Virus record (IMG/VR): IMGVR_UViG_3300028920_000052
Location: 1-64,000 of that record
Length of the DNA: 64,000 nt
DNA from: a virus
Strand: one strand, 5' to 3'
Below are positions 44,558-51,141 of this stretch, in pieces (position 1 is the first letter of the stretch; every line of letters starts with the position of its first letter). The notes under the pieces are model-generated. The model had not been told where the DNA came from. It searched no databases and saw only the letters and a list, made by a program, of their open reading frames with translations. The position numbers were made by a program, and so were the translations under genes.

Positions 44558-44635
44558 AAGACATGGTAGAGATAATTATAAAAATGAACCAGGGATTAGT
44601 TAATAATTAAGATAACTATAGTTCTACCATGTCTT
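44558..44635 (-). terminator. Long-loop hairpin followed by a T-run
   Basis: AAGACATGGTAGA (44558-44570) and TCTACCATGTCTT (44623-44635) form a perfect 13-base stem around 52 bases. On the minus strand a T-rich run follows. It lies 6 bases after the lipoprotein gene stop and could end that transcript. The gap 44437-44640 contains no gene. Confidence 0.6.
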
Positions 44636-44640
44636 ATAAG

Positions 44641-44967
44641 TTATTCAATAGTAAAGTAATACTCAAAAAATTCACTATTTGGCCAACATACTATTTGATA
44701 GTCTGCTGGTGTTAAATAAAACTCTAATTCAAAAAAATCAATTCCAACATAATCAACTTTACCTGTTGTTAAATTTAGTACAGCAAGTTCACTTACTTCA
44801 AAATTAGAAATAATCTCAATTTTGTTGTTAAAAGGATAAATATGCATTAATATTAAGTCTTCTCCACTAGAATAAAGAGTAGTAGTTTCATACTCTTTAT
44901 CTACTTCTTGTTTCTCGCATGCTACAACTGTTATTAACAGGAGCATTATAAATAGTAGTTTTTTCAT
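44641..44967 (-). CDS. Phage-encoded lipoprotein
   Basis: This 108-residue protein starts MKKLLFIMLLLITVVACEKQ. The signal peptide ends in the lipobox VVAC, so the Cys should be lipid-modified and the protein held at a membrane. The mature part is acidic and beta-rich with no recognised domain. In other phages such lipoproteins often block superinfection by later phages; here that is inference only. Confidence 0.7.
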   Translation of the reverse strand: MKKLLFIMLLLITVVACEKQEVDKEYETTTLYSSGEDLILMHIYPFNNKIEIISNFEVSELAVLNLTTGKVDYVGIDFFELEFYLTPADYQIVCWPNSEFFEYYFTIE

Positions 44968-44989
44968 TTTTTGTTGTATTTATAAATAA

Positions 44990-45214
44990 TTATCTTGTAA
45001 ATTCTGATACAAAGAACCAATTGTATTCTCTGTAATTACAAAGAAAATCAATTTTTCCCCAAGATTTATTACCTAAATCATTAGCTTTTGGAAATTTTTT
45101 ATTTTTTCCATTTAATACTTGAATAGTTTTAGTGGTACTATTCACATTTACATCATGTTTTTTGGATAAGGCTTTAAGCACTTCATCCTCTGTGTACCGT
45201 TGTTTACGTGCCAT
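44990..45214 (-). CDS. Small basic protein, 74 residues
   Basis: This basic protein begins MARKQRYTEDEVLKALSKKH and resembles a small DNA-binding helix followed by beta strands (NSTTKTIQVLNGK). The leader is ACAATTATG, similar to that of the 46780 gene. Function is unknown. Confidence 0.6.
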   Translation of the reverse strand: MARKQRYTEDEVLKALSKKHDVNVNSTTKTIQVLNGKNKKFPKANDLGNKSWGKIDFLCNYREYNWFFVSEFTR

Positions 45215-45238
45215 AATTGTAATTTTTATTATTAATAA

Positions 45239-45475
45239 ACAAAATAAACCTCTCCTAACCTAATTTAATAGGTAACTCTCATCAAGGTTATTTCTTGAGT
45301 TTTATAAATCACCTTTCTCCTAACTAGATGCTGGTGATTATTTGAAATCCCAATTCTTAACTTCTTCTATTGGAATTAGATTACCCTGTATTAATATATA
45401 CATGATTAAATGTATTTAGCCGTTTATATTATTTCTACAGTTAAGTCTGGCTAAGGCTAGATTGTAGAAATTAAT
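45239..45475 (-). ncRNA. Non-coding stretch with several stems
   Basis: This gap holds no firm gene. Stems seen: ATTTCTACA with TGTAGAAAT (around 45431-45471), AATCACC with GGTGATT (around 45307-45339) and ATACATGATTAAATGTAT. A 21-codon frame (45338-45403, minus, MYILIQGNLIPIEEV) is possible but too short to trust. It may be a structured leader for the 45214 gene. Confidence 0.4.
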
Positions 45476-45604
45476 TTACTTATTAATAGTCTTTTCATAT
45501 TTCTTCCATTGATATCTTTCTACAAGATAATCAACAAGAAGAAATCCAAAAACAATGCCTAGAGCTACTCCAAGCATTAAAAGTAAACCAGTAGTTTGAG
45601 ACAT
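45476..45604 (-). CDS. Tiny single-pass membrane protein
   Basis: This is a 42-residue frame from ATG 45604 to TAA at 45476: MSQTTGLLLMLGVALGIVFG, then FLLVDYLVERYQWKK and a basic tail. It has a clear membrane helix with a positive C-terminal side. It shares its leader style (AAAACTATG) with the next tiny gene upstream. The role is unknown. Confidence 0.55.
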   Translation of the reverse strand: MSQTTGLLLMLGVALGIVFGFLLVDYLVERYQWKKYEKTINK

Positions 45605-45627
45605 AGTTTTAATAAGAATTTAGTAAT

Positions 45628-45783
45628 TTAACTTAGATAATAAAATATACTCCAAAGAATACAAGTTGGAATATAAATAAACCAATGTACCCAATTTGAA
45701 ATATTTGTTTCAATTTGTTCAAATGCATACATTCTTATAGAAAGAATAGTAAATAATAAACAAAAGAATAATAAGATTGCCAT
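45628..45783 (-). CDS. Tiny two-helix membrane protein
   Basis: This is a 51-residue frame from ATG 45783 to TAA at 45628: MAILLFFCLLFTILSIRMYA, a linker, and WVHWFIYIPTCILWSIFYYL. The two hydrophobic segments fit a small hairpin membrane protein. The leader AAAACTATG matches that of the 45604 gene. Function is unknown. Confidence 0.55.
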   Translation of the reverse strand: MAILLFFCLLFTILSIRMYAFEQIETNISNWVHWFIYIPTCILWSIFYYLS

Positions 45784-45789
45784 AGTTTT

Positions 45790-46500
45790 AAGTATTAGGT
45801 TAGTAATGTTTTTTATAACTATTGCAGGTTAATCACTCCTACTGCACAATGTTTAATACTTCCTAGTTGGTTCATACATCAAATATTACCTATAAGACTA
45901 GTACTGGATTAAACTACTATACTTGTATTACTACAAGCAAGGCATATTAAAACAGATAGTTGTAGCTATCACTCTTTTATGAGTTGTTATAATATGCTGC
46001 CACTACAATAATAGGAATAATTTCTGTACCTATTGATTAAATAGGCTATTATTGCTTTATACTTCTCTACCAATTATGAGGCTAATCTCAACAGCTAATA
46101 ACTGCTTTATTGGTATGAAGATATTAAATAAGTGAAATTGGTAGCTTTTTATAGTTTTTATTTAAGCCACTCTACTCTTCTGTTAGCACTGCCAATATTC
46201 ACTTATATTATCAAATAGTTTGTAATTATGTGGCTACGTCACATACCTCTTTAGACTTCCATAGGCTATATTACAAACTTCCATTACTGGTTTGATAATT
46301 TGTAAAAACTCTTTCTATCCACAATGCTAACTGTAGAATATAATTAAACGTAGGCTCATCTCTACTATGGGTTTGTACACCAAGTTTTATTATTAATTAT
46401 ATCTTACCTCAGACAACATTCTGTTAGCTTAAAATTAAATAGTAGGTGTCGCAACTGTTTTATCCTAGTATTTTTATCTGCATTCAGTAGAAAGAGTTTA
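45790..46500. ncRNA. Large multi-domain structured RNA candidate
   Basis: About 710 bases with no credible gene but a chain of closed domains. GCATATT/AATATGC (about 45941-45996) encloses two small hairpins. CAATAATAG/CTATTATTG is at 46006-46014 and 46046-46054, with an inner CCTAT/ATAGG. TACCAAT/ATTGGTA (about 46069-46115) encloses two hairpins. ATAAGTGAA.ATTGG pairs with CCAATATTCACTTAT (about 46128-46206). AGTTTGTAAT/ATTACAAACT (about 46217-46279) lies within TATCAAA/TTTGATA. AAACTCTTTCTA/TAGAAAGAGTTT (46306-46317 and 46488-46499) encloses GCTAAC/GTTAGC and ATATAATTAA/TTAATTATAT. The strand is not decided; neighbouring genes run on minus. Confidence 0.55.
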
Positions 46501-46507
46501 GTTAGTT

Positions 46508-46780
46508 TTAAGGTTTAAATGTATAAATGTAAGTAGTATCTGTTACTGTTTTGCTGTCTTCAATAGTATTAGTAATTACTACTTTAGGAATAACTCTGTA
46601 TTTTACTTTGTATTCAGGGGCAATATTTATGGCTGCTGTTAATATTATTGTAAATATAACAACAATTATAATTGCTGCCATTCCTACTCCTACAAAGTCA
46701 TCTTCTTTTAAACATAACAAATTAGCAATTATTCCAAAAACTGCTATTAGTCCTAAAAATACTATAAATGCTGTTATCAT
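46508..46780 (-). CDS. Membrane protein, 90 residues
   Basis: From ATG 46780 the protein begins MITAFIVFLGLIAVFGIIAN and has a second hydrophobic stretch (AAIIIVVIFTIILTAAI), then a soluble beta-rich tail ending TTYIYTFKP. A longer start at 46819 is less likely, since the leader ACAATTATG at 46780 matches a neighbour. Function is unknown. Confidence 0.65.
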   Translation of the reverse strand: MITAFIVFLGLIAVFGIIANLLCLKEDDFVGVGMAAIIIVVIFTIILTAAINIAPEYKVKYRVIPKVVITNTIEDSKTVTDTTYIYTFKP

Positions 46781-46893
46781 AATTGTAAGTTTTAATTGAT
46801 AAAATTTAAAGGTTAGCACTAGTTTATAAAATAAGTTTTCACACCTTTGATGCTATCTCAGGTGGGAAACTAAATACTATTTTTGTAGTTTAA

Positions 46894-47241
46894 TTATTCA
46901 CTTTCTTTCTGTCCTTCCCGTTCTACTTTAGACACCATTCCACTACTAGTTCTAAAAACAGCATTACCACATTTTATTTTAATATCTTGTAAGTAAACTA
47001 TTTTTGTGTTCCTTGTAAAGGAAGGATCTATTGCTATTTTATTGGTTATATTAACTTTTAAAACTATACAATCAATAAATTTAAGTTTTTTGTGTATTCC
47101 TGTAAGTTTTGGATAAGAAAAGACAATATGACATTTTTTTTCTTCATGTGTTAATGCAGAACCATCTATTAATCTTACTATATCTCCTACTTTTATAGTA
47201 GGGTCAATATAATGTTTAATTGTTGCTGTAAAAGTTTCCAT
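46894..47241 (-). CDS. Hypothetical beta-rich protein, 115 residues
   Basis: This protein has IKVGDIVRLIDGSALTHEEK near residue 16, like an SH3/KOW-type barrel, and further strands. The C-terminus is Glu/Lys-rich. The gap to the next gene (46820-46893) has a weak CACCT/AGGTG hairpin. The family is not recognised. Confidence 0.6.
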   Translation of the reverse strand: METFTATIKHYIDPTIKVGDIVRLIDGSALTHEEKKCHIVFSYPKLTGIHKKLKFIDCIVLKVNITNKIAIDPSFTRNTKIVYLQDIKIKCGNAVFRTSSGMVSKVEREGQKESE

Positions 47242-47337
47242 TATAATAAGTTTTTAGGTTAGTATTAGGTTAATCCACTCTGTATTTATCAGGGCTTGTG
47301 ACCTGCTATCATAAGATAGGCTACATTAGATTATGTT

Positions 47338-47360
47338 ATATATATTTGATGTGTCAAATA
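47338..47360 (+). promoter_or_regulatory. Possible -7 box overlapping an operator-like palindrome
   Basis: TATATTTG overlaps the palindrome TTTGATGTGTCAAA. A related palindrome, TTGATACATCAA (about 47475-47486), sits just upstream of a second -7-type box, TACTTTTG. No good -33 element is seen for either, so promoter activity is uncertain. Confidence 0.35.
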
Positions 47361-47529
47361 ATAGTGATGTTGGAAAAAGGGGAAAAAGGTATAAGTGGTA
47401 ATAGAGCCACATACTTACACCTTTATTTCTCAAACATTTTCAAGCATTTTCAAACAATTTACTTGATACATCAAATACTTTTGAACAAAATGTCCTATAT
47501 ATATAAAGGTATACATTATGTTAAATAGA

Positions 47530-47970
47530 AATAAACTCTCACAAGGTTGCACCTTGAAGATATGCACCAAAACACCTTATAGATAGCTCCGAACCCTTTA
47601 GGTATTATACTGGAGATAGTGCATTATTAGCTATAAGTTCCTGCAATTGGATGAGAGTTTATCAGAAAAATACTGTAAATTCATGGGAATCAGCTTTACT
47701 GCCTAGATTAAGACAGACCCAAGTATCCTTTATTAATATAAGCTGCGAAACCTATAAGCCCCTTTAAAGATAAAACTAGGTAAAGGCATTTTACAGTATA
47801 AGAAAGAAACACTCAAACTGTATAGTACATAAGGAAAAACATTAAAAACCCTTATAATACAACAGTAAGAGTGTTGTGAATATTTAAAAGGTACACAACT
47901 CCACTAATCCTGCGCACTACTCTATCACTATATTTCTCTGTATATAGTAGTGGAATTGCGTACCTTATAT
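47530..47970. ncRNA. Pseudoknotted multi-domain RNA candidate
   Basis: Four adjacent closed domains lie in a gene-free stretch. The first is ATAAACTCTC/GAGAGTTTAT (47531-47540, 47653-47662). It holds the hairpin CAAGGT/ACCTTG and two crossing pairings, ATGCAC/GTGCAT (47562, 47619) and CTTATAG/CTATAAG (47576, 47631), which make a pseudoknot. The second is ATACTGTAAA/TTTACAGTAT (47670-47679, 47790-47799). It has crossing pairings CAGCTT/AAGCTG (47691, 47740) and CCTAG/CTAGG (47702, 47776). The third is AACACTC/GAGTGTT (47808, 47869) with nested ACTGT/ACAGT and ATAAGG/CCTTAT. The fourth is AAGGTAC/GTACCTT (47888, 47960) with CCACTA/TAGTGG. The strand is undecided. The rest of the gap back to 47242 shows a 12-base imperfect stem and promoter-like boxes. 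Confidence 0.55.
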
Positions 47971-47978
47971 TATGTCTA

Positions 47979-48007
47979 ATAAAAAAAGAACTAGCCTAAT
48001 AGGCTAG
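47979..48007 (-). terminator. Intrinsic terminator of the 47996-48241 gene
   Basis: CTAGCCT and AGGCTAG form a 7-base stem with a 3-base loop, followed on the minus strand by TTCTTTTTTT. The stop codon of the gene lies inside the stem. Confidence 0.88.
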
Positions 48008-48241
48008 AACTTTCAGTGGTGAGCCATCCTTGGCAGCTCTTACTTCCCCAGTTTCTGCATCTACCATATCAACTATGATAAATCCATCAGGGATTGGAAA
48101 CTCTTCCCCTTCCTTGATACCTTCAGGTAATGCAGTCTTAGGGATATAAACTGGAGTTGCACTGAATACAAATGCATTAGCCTTAATCATTACTAATGCA
48201 GATTTTTCCCCACGTAGGGAATGGAATTTAGCAAGTGCCAT
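47996..48241 (-). CDS. Small hypothetical protein with structured leader
   Basis: This 81-residue beta-rich protein begins MALAKFHSLRGEKSALVM and has VDMVDAETGEVRAAKDG. It is the first minus-strand gene next to the divergent region and is a single-gene unit with its own terminator, so it may be early and highly expressed. The leader contains C5-G5-C5 blocks that can form alternative hairpins. The family is unknown. Confidence 0.65.
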   Translation of the reverse strand: MALAKFHSLRGEKSALVMIKANAFVFSATPVYIPKTALPEGIKEGEEFPIPDGFIIVDMVDAETGEVRAAKDGSPLKVLAY

Positions 48242-48272
48242 AATTTTGAGTTATTAGGTTAGACAATTTGAT

Positions 48273-48308
48273 GGGGGCTATATCCCCCTTGCTAGAAGTT
48301 AGTGGGGG
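48273..48308 (-). promoter_or_regulatory. Alternative-hairpin leader upstream of the 48241 gene
   Basis: On the minus strand the leader has CCCCC (48308-48304), GGGGG (48288-48284) and CCCCC (48277-48273). The middle block can pair with either neighbour, giving two mutually exclusive stems, 32 bases upstream of the start codon. Such switches are typical of attenuators and riboswitches, though no ligand motif is recognised. Confidence 0.5.
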
Positions 48309-48319
48309 TTATTGAGTAG

Positions 48320-48400
48320 ATACATCATATTTTCGTCAATGAAAAAAATTTAAAAAAAAATTATAAAAAAAATATTTTTTACATTTTTATTAATGATGTA
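48320..48400. repeat. AT-only divergent region with inverted ATACATCA/TGATGTAT
   Basis: The stretch between the two divergent transcription blocks is almost pure A and T at 48340-48390. It is bounded by ATACATCA and TGATGTAT. It could be a divergent control region or an unwinding element of a replication origin. Nothing more specific is visible. Confidence 0.4.
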
Positions 48401-48443
48401 TTTTTGCATCATAAAGTATGAATATTGTACTTAATGTTGAATA

Positions 48444-48473
48444 TTTGCTACTTTAACATAAAGGATAAATTTG
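48444..48473 (+). promoter_or_regulatory. Bacteroidetes-like promoter of the plus-strand RNA unit
   Basis: TTTG (48444-48447) and TAAATTTG (48466-48473) are separated by 18 bases, one shorter than the usual 19-21. It points toward the structured gene-free stretch that begins near 48480. Confidence 0.45.
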
Positions 48474-48479
48474 AGAAAA

Positions 48480-48970
48480 GTATTAAAATTTTTAAATTTT
48501 CTAAAATTTTTACTAAAATATTTGGAATTGTCAGAAGTATTGTTTTACTTTGCACAATACTTCCCAAAGCTCAGGACTGTTCACGAGTTGATCCTGGTCC
48601 ACAAGCTGAGGGCATGAATACCCTCTGAGGTAGCCAAAGTAAGAGGAGAACAGGGCCAAGTAGATGCACTCTTGAAATAATAGAGAAACATAGTGTTAAG
48701 GAAGTCCTGTAGTATGAAAGATGATACATAGCAATGTGTAAAGGAGATAAAGGCTAGGGTGAGATTGAGATGCCTCTCTACAATTTAAAAGTTGGACGGG
48801 ATAACCAAGACGGCGCATTGTGAAAGTTGAAATTAAGTAGGAAGCCTGAAAACCTAGTTTTCTCAGGAAGTTTTCTATTTAAATAAAAGGTAATTAATCA
48901 CTTAATTCAAAACACTTATTGTTAAGTTTTAACAAAGGGAAGGAAAAGTTGTAAAATTTTTCCTTTTTTA
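48480..48970 (+). ncRNA. Plus-strand non-coding RNA unit, about 490 bases
   Basis: This promoter-to-terminator unit holds no credible gene, and the 48560-48860 part is visibly richer in G and C than nearby DNA. Stems include AAGTATTGT/ACAATACTT near 48535-48564, whose loop TTACTTTG can pair with CAAAGTAA near 48637. Others are GGAC/GTCC and GAGGG/CCCTC, ACAGG/CCTGT, TTGG/CCAA, and CCTGAAAAC with GTTTTCTCAGG at 48845-48867. The sequence does not match RNase P, tmRNA or SRP RNA features I know. It directly precedes the late block, so a role in packaging or late control is conceivable. Confidence 0.55.
48938..48970 (+). terminator. Intrinsic terminator ending the plus-strand RNA unit
   Basis: AGGAAAA (48941-48947) pairs with TTTTCCT (48958-48964), followed by TTTTTA. 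It lies directly before the promoter of the methyltransferase gene. Confidence 0.8.
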
Positions 48971-49002
48971 TTTGGATATTATGCGTAAGTTACATATCTT
49001 TG
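48971..49002 (+). promoter_or_regulatory. Bacteroidetes-type promoter of the late block
   Basis: TTTG-N20-TATCTTTG matches the consensus TTTG-N19-21-TAnnTTTG exactly, with the -7 box ending 23 bases before the methyltransferase ATG at 49026. Confidence 0.75.
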
Positions 49003-49025
49003 TTTAGAACTAAAATTAAAATGAT

Positions 49026-49445
49026 ATGAAAGATAGAAATTTAAAACATAGTGATAATTGGGCCACTCCAAGAGAATTTTTTGACAAATTAAACAAAGAA
49101 TTTAAATTTGATTTTGACCCTTGCCCTCTACACAGTACATTTGATGGGCTAAAAATTGAATGGGGTAATTCTAATTTCATCAATCCCCCATACTCAAAGA
49201 AATTAAAAGAACAGTTTGTTATAAAAGCTATTGATGAAAGTTTAAAAGGTAAATTATGTGTGATGTTACTACCAGTATCCACAAGTACAAAATTATTTCA
49301 CCAACATATTTTACCCAATGCTAAAGAGATAAGATTTGTGGAGAAAAGAATAAGATTTTTAGGAATAAATACCAAAGGGGAATACGTTACAAATAAAACA
49401 CCAATGCATGATAGTATGGTAGTTATATTCGATGGTAGAAATTAA
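49026..49445 (+). CDS. Phage DNA N6-adenine methyltransferase
   Basis: This 139-residue protein has the layout of the phage Dam family: SDNWATPREFFDKLN at 9-23, FDFDPCPLHS near 30-37, and NFINPPYSKKL near 50-60, where NPPY is the catalytic motif of N6-adenine methyltransferases. The C-terminal half has RIRFLGIN and TPMHDSMVVIF. It would methylate adenine in phage DNA, which can protect it from host restriction. It stands at the head of the late block. Confidence 0.85.
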   Translation: MKDRNLKHSDNWATPREFFDKLNKEFKFDFDPCPLHSTFDGLKIEWGNSNFINPPYSKKLKEQFVIKAIDESLKGKLCVMLLPVSTSTKLFHQHILPNAKEIRFVEKRIRFLGINTKGEYVTNKTPMHDSMVVIFDGRN

Positions 49446-49460
49446 TTAAAACTATAATAT

Positions 49461-49670
49461 ATGACAAAGAAAAGAGTAGACATTGAACTAAAAGTAACTA
49501 CATTAGCCTGGGCAGCATCTGAATCTACTAAGTTGGGGATTAGTAGAAGGCAGTATTTAGCTAGAGTAATAGAAAGATTTTATGCAGAGGGTTTATATGG
49601 TAATCCTTCTTTAGCGCAAGCAGCTTATCCTTTAACATATGATGAAGCTTATACAAAGAATAATGGATAA
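49461..49670 (+). CDS. Small hypothetical protein
   Basis: This 69-residue protein is basic at the start (MTKKRVDIELKVTTLAWAAS), has SRRQYLARVIERFYAEG and ends acidic. The middle resembles ribbon-helix-helix regulators only in composition. It lies 15 bases after the methyltransferase gene. Confidence 0.6.
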   Translation: MTKKRVDIELKVTTLAWAASESTKLGISRRQYLARVIERFYAEGLYGNPSLAQAAYPLTYDEAYTKNNG

Positions 49671-49720
49671 TTTAAAGATAGCTTTTAAAGAAGAATTTAA
49701 ACTTTTAAAAATAGAAGAAG

Positions 49721-50080
49721 ATGACACCAGAACTAAAACTTGAAAAATTAAAAGAACTAGTAAATACTTGGGTAAACTACCTAGATTTATGGAAAAATGT
49801 AACAGTTCATACAGTTACTAAGACTGAAAAGAATAATACTACTACAGTAACAATTAGAGATGAATATGGAAGAGAAAGAGAGGGTATTCATACAGTAGTA
49901 GAAGAAGTGCCTCCAACAACTTTTGTTAGAGTAATATGGCATACTCCTAAAGGAAAATGGAAGAATATATTACACCCTAAAGGATTTGAAGCTAAAGAAT
50001 TTCCATTATCTGATATAGATAAAAGAATAGATCATTATAAATATAAACTTAGGAGTATTAAAGAAAAACTTGCACAGTAA
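49721..50080 (+). CDS. Hypothetical protein, 119 residues
   Basis: This protein begins MTPELKLEKLKELVNTWVNY, then is beta-rich with Thr/Val repeats (TVHTVTKTEKNNTTTVTI) and a charged helical end. The family is not recognised. The gap before it (49671-49720) has only a 26-codon frame I do not trust. Confidence 0.6.
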   Translation: MTPELKLEKLKELVNTWVNYLDLWKNVTVHTVTKTEKNNTTTVTIRDEYGREREGIHTVVEEVPPTTFVRVIWHTPKGKWKNILHPKGFEAKEFPLSDIDKRIDHYKYKLRSIKEKLAQ

Positions 50081-50100
50081 ATAAAAAGTATATATATTTG
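50070..50100 (+). promoter_or_regulatory. Bacteroidetes-type promoter before the GroES-like gene
   Basis: TTG at 50070-50072, 20 bases, then TATATTTG at 50093-50100. The -7 box ends 22 bases before the ATG. Confidence 0.65.
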
Positions 50101-50122
50101 TCAAACTAAAAAATTAAATTAA

Positions 50123-50428
50123 ATGGAAAGAATTAAAGACTTGAGCAAAGTTACACTTCAGATGCATACAGTATTACTGAAGATGACAGAAAAGAAAACT
50201 AACATTATTATGCCTGAAGAAGCAGAAGAGGGCAATAAGATGAATTTTAAGCACGGTATTGTTATTGCTAAAGATGCTAGTGTAACTAAACTAGATGTTG
50301 GGGATGTAGTTTTAGAATTTCCAGGAGGAAGAGTATATGACTGGAAAGGTAATAAGTATGTTATGGTTAGAGCAGATGCTATAACTTTAGCAGTTAAGCC
50401 TGATAATATTGAATTAACAGAAGAGTAA
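50123..50428 (+). CDS. GroES-like co-chaperonin candidate
   Basis: This 101-residue protein shows a GroES-like path. VLLKMTEKKTNIIMP at 18-32 is followed by GIVIAKDAS, KLDVGDVVLEFPGG near 58-70, then YVMVRADAITLAVKP. T4 gp31 and related phage proteins of this fold replace GroES so the host chaperonin can fold the capsid protein. Its place in the late block with its own promoter fits that. The motif match is moderate because GroES sequences vary. Confidence 0.55.
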   Translation: MERIKDLSKVTLQMHTVLLKMTEKKTNIIMPEEAEEGNKMNFKHGIVIAKDASVTKLDVGDVVLEFPGGRVYDWKGNKYVMVRADAITLAVKPDNIELTEE

Positions 50429-50460
50429 CTTACCAATTAGTAACTTAAACATTAAAAATT

Positions 50461-50778
50461 ATGGCAGAACAAGAGCAAGCACCGAGAGTATTAACTCAAA
50501 AAGAATTAAATGAGAGAAGGAAAGAAATTAATAGACGTAAAAAAGAGATGAAAGAAGAAGTTGAACTATTAAAGTTAGAATATGACTTTATGCAACTTAA
50601 TATGATACTTCCTGAAAAGAGGTTAGAATATATGGAGTTTCTGAAAGAAAGGCAGAAAGCTATGAAACAACCTGACAAAAAGACTGAAAACCCTTTAAAA
50701 GGCTCTAAAGAAAAAGTAGATTTAAGTGTTGGCACAAAGATTGAAGAAACTTCAGAAGTTGAACTTAAAAAAGAATAG
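50461..50778 (+). CDS. Coiled-coil protein, 105 residues
   Basis: This protein is highly charged and helical (NERRKEINRRKKEMKEEVEL), with MILPEKRLEYMEFLKERQ in the middle and an acidic/Lys-rich C-terminus. It may be a small structural or scaffolding helper. It is followed 2 bases later by another coiled-coil gene. Function is unknown. Confidence 0.6.
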   Translation: MAEQEQAPRVLTQKELNERRKEINRRKKEMKEEVELLKLEYDFMQLNMILPEKRLEYMEFLKERQKAMKQPDKKTENPLKGSKEKVDLSVGTKIEETSEVELKKE

Positions 50779-50780
50779 TT

Positions 50781-51029
50781 ATGAAATATTATGTAAATGG
50801 GTATCTTGTATATTCAGATGACAGTGAATATCAGTGGGTAGATACATCAAAATATGATGTAGTAGAGAAGAAAGAAGCTAAGATTGAAAGATTGGAGCAA
50901 GAAGTTAAGGACAAAACAGAGCAGATGGATTCTTGCAGAAAATCTGCAGAGAAGTACATTAGATCAGAATTAAACTTAGATAAAGAGATTAAAGAACTTC
51001 AAAAAGATTTGAGTGAGTTAAAAGGTTGA
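50781..51029 (+). CDS. Small protein with coiled-coil tail
   Basis: This 82-residue protein begins with a beta hairpin (MKYYVNGYLVYSDDSEYQWV) and continues as a long charged coiled coil (KIERLEQEVKDKTEQMDSC). The family is unknown. It is closed by a terminator. Confidence 0.6.
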   Translation: MKYYVNGYLVYSDDSEYQWVDTSKYDVVEKKEAKIERLEQEVKDKTEQMDSCRKSAEKYIRSELNLDKEIKELQKDLSELKG

Positions 51030-51057
51030 TAGTTGGTATGTTAGTTAGTTGAGTGAG

Positions 51058-51099
51058 GCCCTAAGTAAATTATTTTTTGCTTAGGGCTTGTTTTTTATT
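51058..51099 (+). terminator. Intrinsic terminator, overlapping a promoter
   Basis: GCCCTAAG (51058-51065) pairs with CTTAGGGC (51080-51087), followed by TTGTTTTTTATT. The T-run overlaps the -33 end of the next promoter, so one transcript ends where another begins. Confidence 0.85.
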
Positions 51100-51118
51100 A
51101 AAACATTTTATATATTTG
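51088..51118 (+). promoter_or_regulatory. Bacteroidetes-type promoter of the HTH gene
   Basis: TTG at 51088-51090, 20 bases, TATATTTG at 51111-51118. The -7 box ends 23 bases before ATG 51142. Confidence 0.7.
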
Positions 51119-51141
51119 ACAAGAATTTAAAAGCAAAGACA

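Noticed and set aside
47298-47528. A plus-strand frame of 76 codons
   Set aside because: Its composition is Ile/Tyr/His-rich without domain pattern. It runs against the neighbouring genes and covers stem-forming sequence.
45239-48000. tRNA genes in the gene-free zone
   Set aside because: Some domains have 7-base closing stems and inner hairpins, but none shows a T-loop (TTCGA-like) or a correct tRNA length.
48425-48628. A plus-strand frame of 67 codons in the RNA unit
   Set aside because: It starts in AT-rich promoter DNA, has no ribosome site or family pattern, and crosses strong stems.
49663-49743. A 26-codon plus-strand frame before the 49721 gene
   Set aside because: It is too short, Lys/Glu-rich and overlaps the next start; there is no independent support.
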